Source: Rickettsiales bacterium (lineage in GTDB: Bacteria > Pseudomonadota > Alphaproteobacteria > Rs-D84). From it: DNA of 38,982 nt. The number at the start of each line of letters is the position of its first letter. The first letter of the stretch is position 1. The stretch spans positions 1 to 38,982 of the forward strand of contig JAITQO010000011.1 of the NCBI GenBank assembly GCA_031288835.1, written 5' to 3'. Shown piece after piece: positions 15,691 to 24,493 of the stretch. The translations under genes and the position numbers were made by a program. Below the pieces are notes generated by a model, which saw only the letters and a program-made list of their open reading frames with translations, did no database searches and was not told the DNA's origin.

Positions 15691-16749
15691 CTAGCGACTG
15701 TCACTGTGATTACTGAAAATCTTTCCAAAGCGCACCCATCGGACAGAATGCGGCGCGGAACGTGCAAGAACCGGCGGCATGAACGGTGCGGGGGCATAAA
15801 GCCGCCCATATCGCGTCCATTCCAAAATCTGCCGTGCGACGACCGAGGTTAGGCGATTCATGTTCTCCATATCCTCGATAATTGTCATGTCGGCATTTCT
15901 TAACCCACCTGCATGTTCGACAATTACATTCCGCAAATTTCCCCGTTTTAAACCTTTCATATAAAACTTGTCGTAAAGCTCGATGTAATCTTTGATGTCG
16001 GCTTCAAGCTTTTTAAACATCTTCCAATATTCCACAACGGCAGGCGGCCAGATTCGCCTATCTTGAAATCTGTGCAAAACGGACACATCGTCGGCAGCCC
16101 TGAATGCAGACATTAGACCATCATCTTTCAACAAGTTCGCGAAGCCCGATATACAGCCCGCTCCCCTGACGATATAAACCCATTTCGCGACGGATACGCC
16201 GCGCTTTACAAGGTTCGGATAAAACTTTCCCGATTTTTCCAACTCTCCTATGCAGTCTTTGACAAACATATCATATATATCCGGAAACTTTGACAAAAGC
16301 ATGCTGACCTTCATATCGCACAGAACTTCAAGACACGGTTTGGCGGCAAGCGAATGCAACACCGACGCGGATGCCGGAGATTGAAGCCCGTAATACAACA
16401 GGTTTATAATTCGCCTGTATGGAACGTCTGCCTTGAAAAAATCGCTTGTTCGGAGAAGCACGTCAAGTTCGGCCGCATCGTGCGGATAATTGGCCACCAG
16501 GTCGTCGCGGACGATGCCGGTTGCGCCCTGCCCCACGGCCAGAAACTGAACAAAATTCGGGGTGAACTCTCGGTCGCTTATTTTTTGGGTGTAAAGTTCC
16601 TCAGACCTTGCGATTTCAAGCAGACATTTCGCAAATCTCAGACGGAATAACGCGAATACCTTCGGGTCCGGCCGATTCGCGATTCTGACCGGCCCGGCTT
16701 CTGGCATTATACCATACTCCGTGCGAAAATTCGTGTGTCTCTGCTTCAT
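15691..16749 (-). CDS. Hypothetical protein, second gene of a repeat-flanked cassette
   Basis: 352 residues if it starts at ATG 16749, or 338 from the ATG at 16707, which has GGAG 11 bases upstream; the first has no clear ribosome site. I do not recognise a family. It looks soluble and largely helical, with no signal peptide or obvious membrane span. Stretches such as RLRFAKCLLEIARSEELYTQ, RRIINLLYYGLQSP and EADIKDYIELYDKFYMKGLK suggest helical packing. No catalytic motif is visible. It follows the 395-aa gene by 24 bp and ends inside the cassette, near the left direct repeat. The two are presumably one operon under the strong promoter at 17993-18021. Confidence 0.75.
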   Translation of the reverse strand: MKQRHTNFRTEYGIMPEAGPVRIANRPDPKVFALFRLRFAKCLLEIARSEELYTQKISDREFTPNFVQFLAVGQGATGIVRDDLVANYPHDAAELDVLLRTSDFFKADVPYRRIINLLYYGLQSPASASVLHSLAAKPCLEVLCDMKVSMLLSKFPDIYDMFVKDCIGELEKSGKFYPNLVKRGVSVAKWVYIVRGAGCISGFANLLKDDGLMSAFRAADDVSVLHRFQDRRIWPPAVVEYWKMFKKLEADIKDYIELYDKFYMKGLKRGNLRNVIVEHAGGLRNADMTIIEDMENMNRLTSVVARQILEWTRYGRLYAPAPFMPPVLARSAPHSVRWVRFGKIFSNHSDSR

Positions 16750-16773
16750 CGGGGAAACCCGACAGGTCGCGAA

Positions 16774-17961
16774 CTAGCGCCGTCTGCCGCCCCTCAGAGC
16801 CATTGCATGACCAAAAAGAGTATTTTTCGGAGACTGTTCGGAAATCCTGTCAGCAAGCAGCGCAGCATACGATACAAGCGCCAAAATCTTTTTGTTGAAA
16901 GGCCCTGTTATCTGGGCAATCTCGCGCTTGGCGGACAAATAGGCACGCAATGTATCCTTACGCGTCTCCTCTGCCATAACGAAGGCCATCGTATCAAGCC
17001 CAACACGTCTAGCCAAGTCTCGCTCTTCAAGGCTCAAGCAATAATCCTCGCCGTCTGCGCCATGTATAATAAATTCATCCTCGCCCATTTCAAAATCCGA
17101 TTCGATTTCTGGAAATAATTCGGCGACAAGCTCCTTATTTCTTTTGGCTTCTTTATACACGGCCGCATCGGTCTTAACCAGGGCAAGGAATTGCTTCTCG
17201 AACTGGTCGAATATTTCAGCTGCATCCGCGCCGATGACCAACAATCGGGCGAATGTCTTGTCGTTGTGCTTGTATGCGGCAAAAACCGCGTTTATGGACG
17301 ATATGAATTCGTTGCCCGCTGCCAATATCTCCAGCCTGTCGGCAAAGGAATCCTTATTTTTCGAAACTTTGCTCTTCTTCAACAGCTTACTGGACAACTC
17401 TATCATCTTGTAAAGTTTTATCAGTTCGAGCATATCGAACGCACTGTTGCCATCAAAAACCTCCTCAATAAGCCGCCGACCGTCCATATCGTATTTATTT
17501 GACATCATCAAACTAATCAACCTGTCGTAATCAGCATTATATTCCTTTTCGCCCCTCGACGAAAACACCTTTCCGTCCTTTGCCAGGCGAAGCATTTCAG
17601 CCTTGCCGCCCCGGGTCTCGGCGGCCATTTCCAGCAAACGGTCGCGGCCGATGAAATCACCCTTCTCAAACTCGTCTCGCTTGTAGTAGCCGCTAAGTAA
17701 ATAATTGACAAAAGTCGGCACATAGCGCGCCCCAAACGGAGCATCTTCGCCAAGGTATTCGAACAAACGATTATCATCGACGACAATATATTGGTTGGGC
17801 GGAATATTCTGCCCAATCTCAATTTCCCTGTTCGCAGACCTGACTAGAAAATTCATGTATTGCGCAAGCAATAAATCCTTTATCTTTTTCAAATCTAAGA
17901 AAGAACTTTTCTTGCCGTCCTGCGAATTTGTCTTTTTCGCTAAGACTTGATTTTGACTCAT
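16774..17961 (-). CDS. Hypothetical protein, first gene of a repeat-flanked cassette
   Basis: 395 residues from ATG 17961 (MSQNQVLAKK), chosen for the GGGGG ribosome site about 5 bases upstream and the promoter just ahead. An ATG at 18021 falls inside the -35 box. I do not recognise a family. The N-terminus is Lys/Ser/Gln-rich, followed by mainly helical sequence: FLDLKKIKDLLLAQYMNFLV, a charged middle around RLISLMMSNKYDMDGRRLIE, and an acidic patch FPEIESDFEMGEDEFIIHGA. It ends in a very basic tail (RGGRRR). No signal peptide or enzyme motif is visible. Confidence 0.78.
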   Translation of the reverse strand: MSQNQVLAKKTNSQDGKKSSFLDLKKIKDLLLAQYMNFLVRSANREIEIGQNIPPNQYIVVDDNRLFEYLGEDAPFGARYVPTFVNYLLSGYYKRDEFEKGDFIGRDRLLEMAAETRGGKAEMLRLAKDGKVFSSRGEKEYNADYDRLISLMMSNKYDMDGRRLIEEVFDGNSAFDMLELIKLYKMIELSSKLLKKSKVSKNKDSFADRLEILAAGNEFISSINAVFAAYKHNDKTFARLLVIGADAAEIFDQFEKQFLALVKTDAAVYKEAKRNKELVAELFPEIESDFEMGEDEFIIHGADGEDYCLSLEERDLARRVGLDTMAFVMAEETRKDTLRAYLSAKREIAQITGPFNKKILALVSYAALLADRISEQSPKNTLFGHAMALRGGRRR

Positions 17962-17992
17962 AATATCCCCCGTTTGTCTGTTAATTGTTGGA

Positions 17993-18021
17993 ATTATATA
18001 TACATTCTTATATTTTGTCAA
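17993..18021 (-). promoter_or_regulatory. Perfect-consensus promoter of the hypothetical cassette
   Basis: On the - strand TTGACA (18016-18021), exactly 17 bases, TATAAT (17993-17998). It lies about 31 bp ahead of ATG 17961. This is the best match to the vegetative consensus that I saw in the window. Confidence 0.85.
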
Positions 18022-18045
18022 GTCTCTACTGAAAAATAATTAACA

Positions 18046-18076
18046 CATAATAAAAAAGACCAGTCAAGCGGCATTT
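18046..18076 (+). repeat. 31-bp direct repeat, right copy
   Basis: Perfect copy of 15573-15603. Here the -35-like TTGACT is no longer followed by a good -10, so the promoter works only at the left copy. Confidence 0.9.
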
Positions 18077-18128
18077 TATCCGTCATTCAGTGATATCTTT
18101 CCCGAAACAAAGTTCGATTGCCTCCATC

Positions 18129-19436
18129 TTATCGTCCGACCGTGCGCATAATCTCATCAAATCGAACGTTTGCCGCCAAATGTCCGTCACCAGACATTCT
18201 TGTCAGATTTTTATTCTTGAACGCCTTGTCGCTGGTCACGTCAATCGGATGCAACCGCGCCAGCCAGTTCGGCAATACATACGCCGCCGGGTCTTCACTT
18301 TTCAAAAACTCTCGCTCAATCGATACGAACGACAAATCGGGACGTTCATAAAAGTCGATTTCAATGGCGCCCTTGCCGTCTGGGACCAAGGCGCGCGTCT
18401 TTCTGATTTCCTTTTCCGTCAATTGGCGCAGACGGTTGAAATCAGGGATTTTTATATCAAACTCCACCTGCGAGCGGTCGCGCCCCATATTCGCAGTCTC
18501 GCTTTTGAACGTCGCAAGATAACGCCCGCCGCGAAAGCGATAGCGAAACTCCGCGTCGTCGGGAAAGTTTCCGGCTACATCCAAAATCCCGTCGCGCACG
18601 CCGGCGGCGTCTTCGGAATCAAGCCGAAGCATCTGTTTGCCAACCACGAACAAATCGTCGCCAACCAGGGACAATTGGGGGCCAGAGGGAAGATAGCCCT
18701 GAACAATATTTTCGCTTTTTATCAGATATGAATGATTTCTCTGCAATACGAATTTCGGTAAAATCCATTTTCTTTCGCACTCGTAATTGAGATTCCGAAC
18801 ACCGCCGACCCGCGGAATTGCCAGGTCAAAATCAATACTGGTTCCGGAACGAACGATTTTCACATTACCCGGAAACTGGTATTTGCGGAAGTAATACTTA
18901 TACGCCTTGTCGTCCCCGTATCGCTTGAATCTCTTTACGAATCCGTCCGGGGCACCGCCAGGCCCGAATTCCGATATATTGCTCCAGCCGTCCGGGAGCG
19001 ACAGAACGCTCGGTTTCAAATCCTTTGACACACCGCTCACAATCACTGCCTTGAACGGCCTGTTTTTATCTTTGCGCCCCACATATGTCACGCGATGCAT
19101 TCCGTCTATCAGCAGCGGCCTGCCGTTCACCAACTCTACAATCGGCGGCATCAGGGTATATTCAGATTCGAACGTCCGGTATGTTATAAATCCCTCCTGA
19201 GACACAAAATCAATTCCATTGCTGCCGAAGTATTCGTCCAATTCGCGCATGACGTTCAACTGCTCGAAATAAACATAGGTCTGAGTCGGAAGCAAATCAT
19301 CCTGCCGGACGCTGCACACGGAAATCTTCGCGTCCAGATACGGCTGGATGTCGGGATTGCTGAACAAAACCGTATTATGTTTTAGATAATTTATCAAATC
19401 GTTCTTTTTTCTTATGTCATAAGATATAATTTGCAT
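18129..19436 (-). CDS. ParB/sulfiredoxin-like and CYTH domain fusion protein
   Basis: 435 residues from ATG 19436 (MQIISYDIRKK). Longer starts read into the opposite-strand HAD gene and are rejected. Residues about 95-135 carry PPIVELVNGRPLLIDGMHRV, resembling the ParB/Srx-fold motif in which a DGxHR segment lies in the active site. From about 220 the sequence matches a CYTH triphosphate-tunnel domain: ECERKW, IVQGYLP, YLATFKS, QVEFDIKIPD, AIEIDFYERP, SIEREF and DVTSDKAFKNKNL. The alternating Glu, Lys and Arg residues that bind metal and triphosphate are in order. CYTH enzymes include inorganic triphosphatases, thiamine triphosphatases and class IV adenylate cyclases. The ribosome site is weak. 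Substrate and the role of the N-terminal domain are unknown; the fold assignment of the N-terminal part is tentative. Confidence 0.8.
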   Translation of the reverse strand: MQIISYDIRKKNDLINYLKHNTVLFSNPDIQPYLDAKISVCSVRQDDLLPTQTYVYFEQLNVMRELDEYFGSNGIDFVSQEGFITYRTFESEYTLMPPIVELVNGRPLLIDGMHRVTYVGRKDKNRPFKAVIVSGVSKDLKPSVLSLPDGWSNISEFGPGGAPDGFVKRFKRYGDDKAYKYYFRKYQFPGNVKIVRSGTSIDFDLAIPRVGGVRNLNYECERKWILPKFVLQRNHSYLIKSENIVQGYLPSGPQLSLVGDDLFVVGKQMLRLDSEDAAGVRDGILDVAGNFPDDAEFRYRFRGGRYLATFKSETANMGRDRSQVEFDIKIPDFNRLRQLTEKEIRKTRALVPDGKGAIEIDFYERPDLSFVSIEREFLKSEDPAAYVLPNWLARLHPIDVTSDKAFKNKNLTRMSGDGHLAANVRFDEIMRTVGR

Positions 19437-19509
19437 TGCATAATTTCTTTTATCTGTGCTACGATTCCCCCGCCCCATGGGCAAATATAGTAAATGAACG
19501 GCGGACGAA

Positions 19510-20046
19510 ATGTCAAGAAAAATATATTTTGATTTGGACGGAGTATTGGCGGATTTCGAAGCGGCGGCAAAACCGATGAAAGATAACGAAGACCTCAACC
19601 ATCCGACAGACGAATTAGGCGACGCACAAAAACAGAGAAAAGTCGCATTCTGGCGCAAAATCGAGGGAACCGATTTTTTCGCGACCTTGCCGGAAATGCC
19701 GAACGCCGCGCGGATGTTGGACGCGGCGCGGACGATTGCCGGCGAAAATCTGTTCATTTTGTCAAAGGCGCCGAATGCAAAAAACTTCATATCCGGAGAA
19801 ACCTGGCAAATCCGGATTGCGGAACAGAAAACAGAATGGGTTCTGTCGCATTTCGGAAACTACTTTCCGCGCACTCATATTCTCATAGTCGCCGGCGGCA
19901 AGGAATCGATTTGCCCGACAAAAGATGATGTTTTAATCGATGACCGCGCGGAAAACATAAACGGTTGGAAGGCTGCCGGCGGCACGGGCATTTTATTCAC
20001 TACATCCGATAATGTCGTTGCGGAATTATTGAAAAACATGTCCTGA
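19510..20046 (+). CDS. HAD-superfamily 5'-nucleotidase-like protein
   Basis: 178 residues. HAD motif I is YFDLDGVLADFEAA (DxDxV with the nucleophile Asp), and motif IV is VLIDDRAENINGWKAAGGTGILFTT. This arrangement matches the small 5'(3')-deoxyribonucleotidase-like (NT5C) group, which dephosphorylates nucleoside monophosphates. The true substrate is not shown. It is divergent from the CYTH gene (74 bp between starts) and its 3' end overlaps the convergent kinase gene by 47 bp. The ribosome site is weak (GGACG). Confidence 0.85.
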   Translation: MSRKIYFDLDGVLADFEAAAKPMKDNEDLNHPTDELGDAQKQRKVAFWRKIEGTDFFATLPEMPNAARMLDAARTIAGENLFILSKAPNAKNFISGETWQIRIAEQKTEWVLSHFGNYFPRTHILIVAGGKESICPTKDDVLIDDRAENINGWKAAGGTGILFTTSDNVVAELLKNMS

Positions 20047-20983
20047 TGAACTCCGCGTTATAATCCTTGGAAAAATTTGCGAGCGAGTTATTTACAATCC
20101 CGTCATTTGGCGATTGTTTCAGGAATCGCCCCATTGCCGCCAAGTATATGAAATCCACATCGGCAATATTGATTATTTCCGAAGATATCTTGTTATATTC
20201 GGAAACCACCCTTCTCGTCAAATCCCTGTGAACAAACGATAATTTATAAAAATCGGCAACCCTTTTATTTACGGATGCGTCCCCAAAATCAAAAACCCCG
20301 TTCAACACTTTTTTCTTCGCCTTGTCTATCGCCATATTTCTACCATGCAAATCGAAGTGGCATACCGCGTCCGAATAATTCAAGTCGCCAACGGATTTTT
20401 CTATTCTGGCAAACGAGCCGCCCGGGATTTTTCCATCTAGGATTTCCTGCAATTGGCCAATCTCGTCAAACTTGAAATATTTCAAAACATCACCTTTGCT
20501 TTCGGCAATAAAATACACCGGAATTATCCCTTTGGCTTTTTCCAAAGGGATGCTGTGCATAGCATTTATAAATCCTGCCAAATCCTGCGCCAGAATTTGC
20601 CTTTGCCAGTTCGTCAGTTGGTTATAATCGACGCCATCTGTGTCGTGAAATCCATACAATACGTCGCCTTGGATTGCTTTATGCCATAAAAACGGCAAAC
20701 CCGGATTATCCACATAACTCAACAAAGACGGAATCGCCACTCCTCCGGTTTCCGCCAATTTTTCCGAATTTATGAAATCCAAGTTCTTCTTTTCATGCAA
20801 CATTTTCTGCAAGATTGCTTCATTCCTGGGAAATCGGACGGCATATTCGGTTCCGCATTTATTCTTTACCTTTAACGCCAGCGAGCCGCCGCCCTCTGTA
20901 TACGGCTCGACAGACACTGGCTCGAATGGCGCCTTGCGCAAAGCCAATCTTGCATTATCCAAATCCGGATTAAATTCCATCAT
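20000..20983 (-). CDS. APH/choline-kinase-fold phosphotransferase
   Basis: 327 residues. The catalytic region reads CHFDLHGRNMAID (Brenner HxDxxxxN motif), then GVFDFGDASV (metal-binding DFGD), the pattern of aminoglycoside phosphotransferase and choline/homoserine kinase relatives. The N-lobe has YAVRFPRNEAILQKMLHEKK with the ATP-binding Lys/Arg region. The substrate is not predictable, and the antibiotic-resistance name should not be applied. The gene starts with two ATGs and has no ribosome site; a TATAAT about 9 bases ahead suggests a leaderless message. The 3' end runs 47 bp into the HAD gene on the other strand. Confidence 0.82.
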   Translation of the reverse strand: MMEFNPDLDNARLALRKAPFEPVSVEPYTEGGGSLALKVKNKCGTEYAVRFPRNEAILQKMLHEKKNLDFINSEKLAETGGVAIPSLLSYVDNPGLPFLWHKAIQGDVLYGFHDTDGVDYNQLTNWQRQILAQDLAGFINAMHSIPLEKAKGIIPVYFIAESKGDVLKYFKFDEIGQLQEILDGKIPGGSFARIEKSVGDLNYSDAVCHFDLHGRNMAIDKAKKKVLNGVFDFGDASVNKRVADFYKLSFVHRDLTRRVVSEYNKISSEIINIADVDFIYLAAMGRFLKQSPNDGIVNNSLANFSKDYNAEFIRTCFSIIPQRHYRM

Positions 20984-20992
20984 TAAGAATGA

Positions 20993-21022
20993 TTATATCA
21001 TAACATACCAAAGAAAGCGCAA
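20993..21022 (-). promoter_or_regulatory. Promoter very close to the kinase start codon
   Basis: On the - strand TTGCGC (21017-21022), 18-base spacer, TATAAT (20993-20998). Transcription would begin within a few bases of the ATG. Confidence 0.6.
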
Positions 21023-21133
21023 TCTTAATAAATTGTTTGAATCCAGAGCAAAAAAAAAAAAAAGCGCATATTTTAGAAACTTCACTTTCGGATTTGGCGA
21101 AACGCTTGGAAATTCTGGCGTGCGGTCTTTGGA

Positions 21134-21580
21134 CTATTGAAACAACTTCATCAAATAATCCTTGACCATAGCCGGTTTTATGTCCAATGCCGGAATATCG
21201 GAAATCCTTACCGCATCGAACGCGATATGCGATTCTTGCGATTCGATTTTGTCGGCGGCCACGTATACTTGTTTCAATATGTTTATGCCATAAATCTTGT
21301 CGCCGATTACATGATATTCTATCTTGTCGGCATCGGACATGTCGTCCGGATTCACGGTCATGACATTTTCGATAACATGGCCGTCCGAATTGATTAGAAT
21401 CTGATCTCGGGATAACCCCATTTCCTCGGCCAGTTCGCGGTAAACGCAGTCGTCGATGGTTTCGCCGGACTCCAAGCCGCCGCCCGGAAGAAAATAAAAG
21501 CCCCTGCTCGGATTATGCTTGCACAGGACCAGTTTGTTATTCTGGATTATTATACAGCGGATGGTGACGTTGGTTCTCAT
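21134..21580 (-). CDS. Nudix hydrolase
   Basis: 148 residues. The Nudix box is complete: GGGLESGETIDDCVYRELAE followed by EMGL (Gx5Ex7REUxEExGU), with the catalytic glutamates present. Such enzymes cleave nucleoside diphosphates linked to another group. The N-terminus RTNVTIRCIIIQNNKLVLCK is the usual first strand pair. The substrate is not known. It lies between the kinase gene and tRNA-Tyr on the same strand; a 14-A homopolymer occurs in the gap near 21050-21063. Confidence 0.9.
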   Translation of the reverse strand: MRTNVTIRCIIIQNNKLVLCKHNPSRGFYFLPGGGLESGETIDDCVYRELAEEMGLSRDQILINSDGHVIENVMTVNPDDMSDADKIEYHVIGDKIYGINILKQVYVAADKIESQESHIAFDAVRISDIPALDIKPAMVKDYLMKLFQ

Positions 21581-21629
21581 TTTTTATTCTAATTTCTTGA
21601 CCGATTCCACATTGAAATTAATTATATTT

Positions 21630-21716
21630 TGGTGGGAGTGGGTGGAGTCGAACCACCTAAGGCATAAGCCAACAGATTTACAGTCTGCCCCGGCTCTCCG
21701 ACTCCGGCGCACGCCC
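21630..21716 (-). tRNA. trnY: tRNA-Tyr (GTA anticodon), with an acceptor-stem mismatch
   Basis: 87 bases with a long variable arm (class II) and anticodon segment GACTGTAAATC. The T-loop is GGTTCGACTCC, and the encoded 3' CCA is at 21630-21632. The acceptor stem GGGCGTG/CACTCCC has a C-U mismatch at pair 4-69. Position 8 reads C where almost all tRNAs have U. The tRNA may still be functional, but these two departures are unusual. Confidence 0.88.
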
Positions 21717-21773
21717 AAAAGCGTTGCCATTATAAATGTTTTAACGAGAATGTAAAGAAAAAATTAAATCGCC

Positions 21774-23483
21774 CTATTTCTTGCCGCCGCTATTCAGCTC
21801 GGCAATTTTTTGCTGGAATATCTGCGTCAATTCATCAAAACTGCTCATAAATGTTTGCTCATCCTGCGTTTCGATATCCGTACTTCCTGACTTGCTCCAT
21901 TTTATCTCTTCCTTCAGCAAATCCGCGGCGTCATTCAGCGCCTTTGCCGCATCATCAAGCGCAGAGCCCAGTTCCGCCGCATTCTGTGAATTCAGCGCGC
22001 TTTGCATCGCCGTGCCCAATGCGGAAGCCGCGTTCTGCAACCCTTTATTTTCGGATATCGCATTCTGCATCGCCGCAATCAGCGCGGACGCGGCATTTTT
22101 CAAGTCATTGTTTTGCGTCAATTCCTTGAACATCACATCGCTGTTGTTTCCTGATATGGTTTTCTTTAAATTCGCCACGCTGCTCTTCAATGCGGTCGCG
22201 GCGGATTTCAACTGAGAGTTGCTGTTCGCTTTCACGGCATTCGTGGCGTCGTTCAGCGCCCTTATCACCTTGTCCGCGGACGAGTTTACTTTGTCTTCCG
22301 CTTTATCTATGGCTTTCTGCTCGGCTTTTTTCGCACTATCCTGCTCCTTATTCAATTTATCCACGACATCCTGTATATTTTTCTGAACGCCGTCCGTTAT
22401 TCCGTCGTAATTCCCGCAGAGCTGGTCGACATCTTCGGAAAAAAACTTTTGACTACCAAGGTCATAACCCCTATTGTTTGTAAAATCGCTTTCAATATCA
22501 AACATTTTATTATTGCACTCGTCAACCAAATCCTGGCCGCGGGAAATAATGTCGCCAATCCTGTCGTTTACGCTGCCATTGTTCTTATTCAGCGCTTTCT
22601 TTTCCAATTCGTCGAATTTTTTCCGAATTTCTTTTCTCAATGCCTCATACTGCTTTTTGTATTCCGCCTGATATGCCTTATCGGCATCGGATTGGGTCTT
22701 CACGGCCGCACTACCAGAATTTGCGCCGCTTGTATTAGCGGCCGCAGGACGTGAGGCAGAAGATTGTGCGACGCATTTTGTTCCATCCCAAATTTTCGTG
22801 TTGTCTTTGCAATAGCATTTCCCTGCGACTGTTCCGTCATTTACATGTGTTGCTTCTCCCCTCAATTGCGCATCTATACAATTTCGATATGGCTCCACTG
22901 CATCAGCAGTGGCCGTCTCACGCTGTTGATTTTGATTCGCCCGGCTTGAAAGGGCGGGGGCTGCGGATTGCGACCTGGGCGTTGGCTGATTGCCACCGGA
23001 CGGCGCAGCCCTATCTTCGCAAAGCTTCCGCAAATCATTGTTCATCTGATTTTCGTCGATACCGCCCCTGCGGCGGCAAGTTACCGAAGGAGGATTGCTA
23101 TCGCAATTGATGGTCGCCTCGTTCAGTCCGCAATATTTGTCAAGAAAATCTGTCGAAGACATCGCTTGGGCGGGGCGGACGGCGGTATCCGCACCCGATA
23201 TAACCGCCGGAACGGATACAGGCGACGAAGATTCCGGCTCCCATTCTTTACAACATGTCACCGTCGGCGGAGTTCCATTGACCAATGCCCATTCCAAATA
23301 TCCCTTGTCTTTGCAAAATTCGATTGCCAAACTCCTGCGTTCCGTCAGACTAGGAGCCGTGCGAATCTCCGCCGGCACACTCGCAACGTTAAAATACTGC
23401 GAATCCAGGCAGTTCCTACCGAACGAAACCGACGGGAAAACCACAATGGCCGACACAATAAAAAATCCGACGGATTTTCTCAT
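21774..23483 (-). CDS. Secreted Cys-rich, coiled-coil protein
   Basis: 569 residues with a signal peptide (MRKSVGFFIVSAIVVFPSVS). The N-terminal half has three Cys-rich segments: about 25-80 ending TVTCCKEW, about 115-160 with TINCDSNPPSVTCRRR, and about 205-245 with GKCYCKDNTKIWDGTKC, which looks like a small disulfide knot. Ser/Ala/Gln-rich linkers separate them. From about 275 it is a long Lys/Glu/Ala coiled coil, with loosely repeated units near the end (NAASALIAAMQNA, NAASALGTAMQSA). No anchor is seen. Family unrecognised; probably periplasmic or surface. A perfect -10 box with extended TGC (TATAAT, complement of 23498-23503) lies just upstream. Confidence 0.8.
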   Translation of the reverse strand: MRKSVGFFIVSAIVVFPSVSFGRNCLDSQYFNVASVPAEIRTAPSLTERRSLAIEFCKDKGYLEWALVNGTPPTVTCCKEWEPESSSPVSVPAVISGADTAVRPAQAMSSTDFLDKYCGLNEATINCDSNPPSVTCRRRGGIDENQMNNDLRKLCEDRAAPSGGNQPTPRSQSAAPALSSRANQNQQRETATADAVEPYRNCIDAQLRGEATHVNDGTVAGKCYCKDNTKIWDGTKCVAQSSASRPAAANTSGANSGSAAVKTQSDADKAYQAEYKKQYEALRKEIRKKFDELEKKALNKNNGSVNDRIGDIISRGQDLVDECNNKMFDIESDFTNNRGYDLGSQKFFSEDVDQLCGNYDGITDGVQKNIQDVVDKLNKEQDSAKKAEQKAIDKAEDKVNSSADKVIRALNDATNAVKANSNSQLKSAATALKSSVANLKKTISGNNSDVMFKELTQNNDLKNAASALIAAMQNAISENKGLQNAASALGTAMQSALNSQNAAELGSALDDAAKALNDAADLLKEEIKWSKSGSTDIETQDEQTFMSSFDELTQIFQQKIAELNSGGKK

Positions 23484-23579
23484 TCTTTCTTGCGGACATT
23501 ATAGCATAAAAAGATATTTCTTGCCATATTATAAATAGTATCGCCACAAAGGAAAACTTCGCAAAAATGTATCTCTTTC

Positions 23580-24473
23580 TCACTTCACAATTTCATAGTT
23601 TTTTTTGATTGCATCGATGCTCGCGCGCAAAGCGGCGCGTTCGCTGCCATCCATTGCGGGCATGATTGTCGCGGAGACGCCGCCCGCCCCCACGATGCGC
23701 GGCATGGAGTATGCAACCCGCCTGTCGACAATGCTGACCGGCAGGATTCGGCGCTCGTCGTTCGCGATACAGCGTACCAAATCGGCGGCCGCGGCCGCGA
23801 TTCCGTCCCACGTCGCGCCGCGCCCCAGAATAATATCCATTGCCGCGCCGCGCACGCGTTTTTCAATTTCTCTCTTCCTTTTATCCGCCACTTCCGGCGG
23901 CAGGCCGCCGATGCGGGCGGACGTCCAATTCACGACCGACGAATCCCCGTGCTCGCCCAAAACATACGCGTCGACAGCCGACGCCGACACATTGAACCGC
24001 CGCGACAATTCATGGCGCAGCCGCGCGGTGTCAAGCATCGTTCCCGTGCCAATCACGCGGCCGGCTGGCAGATTTGAAATCTTTTGCGCCGCCATCACCA
24101 TGGAATCCAGCGGGTTGGACACGACGATTAGAATTATTTTTTTTCTGTCGGCGGCCGACATGATTTTCGGCACCACATCCAGCATGACCATCGCATTACG
24201 CTCAACCAGCTCCGTCCGCGACTGCCCGGTTTTTTGATTCGCGCCGGCTGAAATAATAACAATGTCCGCGTCGCCGAGATTTTCATATTTTCCGGCGGTG
24301 ATTTTCATGCCGCGCCCGAATGCCGCCGCGTGCGACAAGTCCAGGGCCGCCGCCCTGACGCGCGGCGCGTCCGTATCAATCAGCACCAATTCGCGCCCCA
24401 GATTATCCGCAACGATTCGGCTTGCAATCGCGCCGCCGACGCTGCCCGCGCCGATGATTCCGATTTTGACCAT
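23580..24473 (-). CDS. ldh: L-lactate dehydrogenase
   Basis: 297 residues, start at 24473. It interconverts pyruvate and L-lactate using NAD. The N-terminal GIIGAGSVGGAIASRI is the Rossmann loop and ELVLIDTDAPR the NAD ribose-binding Asp. The active-site loop SAGANQKTGQSR has Gln where malate dehydrogenases have Arg, which argues for lactate. SNPLDSMVM, the catalytic Asp region GTGTMLDTARLRHEL and the catalytic His motif GEHGDSSVVNW follow. Length is slightly short (typical about 310). Its presence suggests fermentative metabolism. It has its own promoter. Confidence 0.92.
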   Translation of the reverse strand: MVKIGIIGAGSVGGAIASRIVADNLGRELVLIDTDAPRVRAAALDLSHAAAFGRGMKITAGKYENLGDADIVIISAGANQKTGQSRTELVERNAMVMLDVVPKIMSAADRKKIILIVVSNPLDSMVMAAQKISNLPAGRVIGTGTMLDTARLRHELSRRFNVSASAVDAYVLGEHGDSSVVNWTSARIGGLPPEVADKRKREIEKRVRGAAMDIILGRGATWDGIAAAAADLVRCIANDERRILPVSIVDRRVAYSMPRIVGAGGVSATIMPAMDGSERAALRASIDAIKKNYEIVK

Positions 24474-24493
24474 CTCTCTCTCTCTTTGATTGA

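Noticed and set aside
20000-20983. Aminoglycoside resistance gene
   Set aside because: Only the general APH kinase fold motifs are visible; chromosomal context and sequence do not point to antibiotic substrates.
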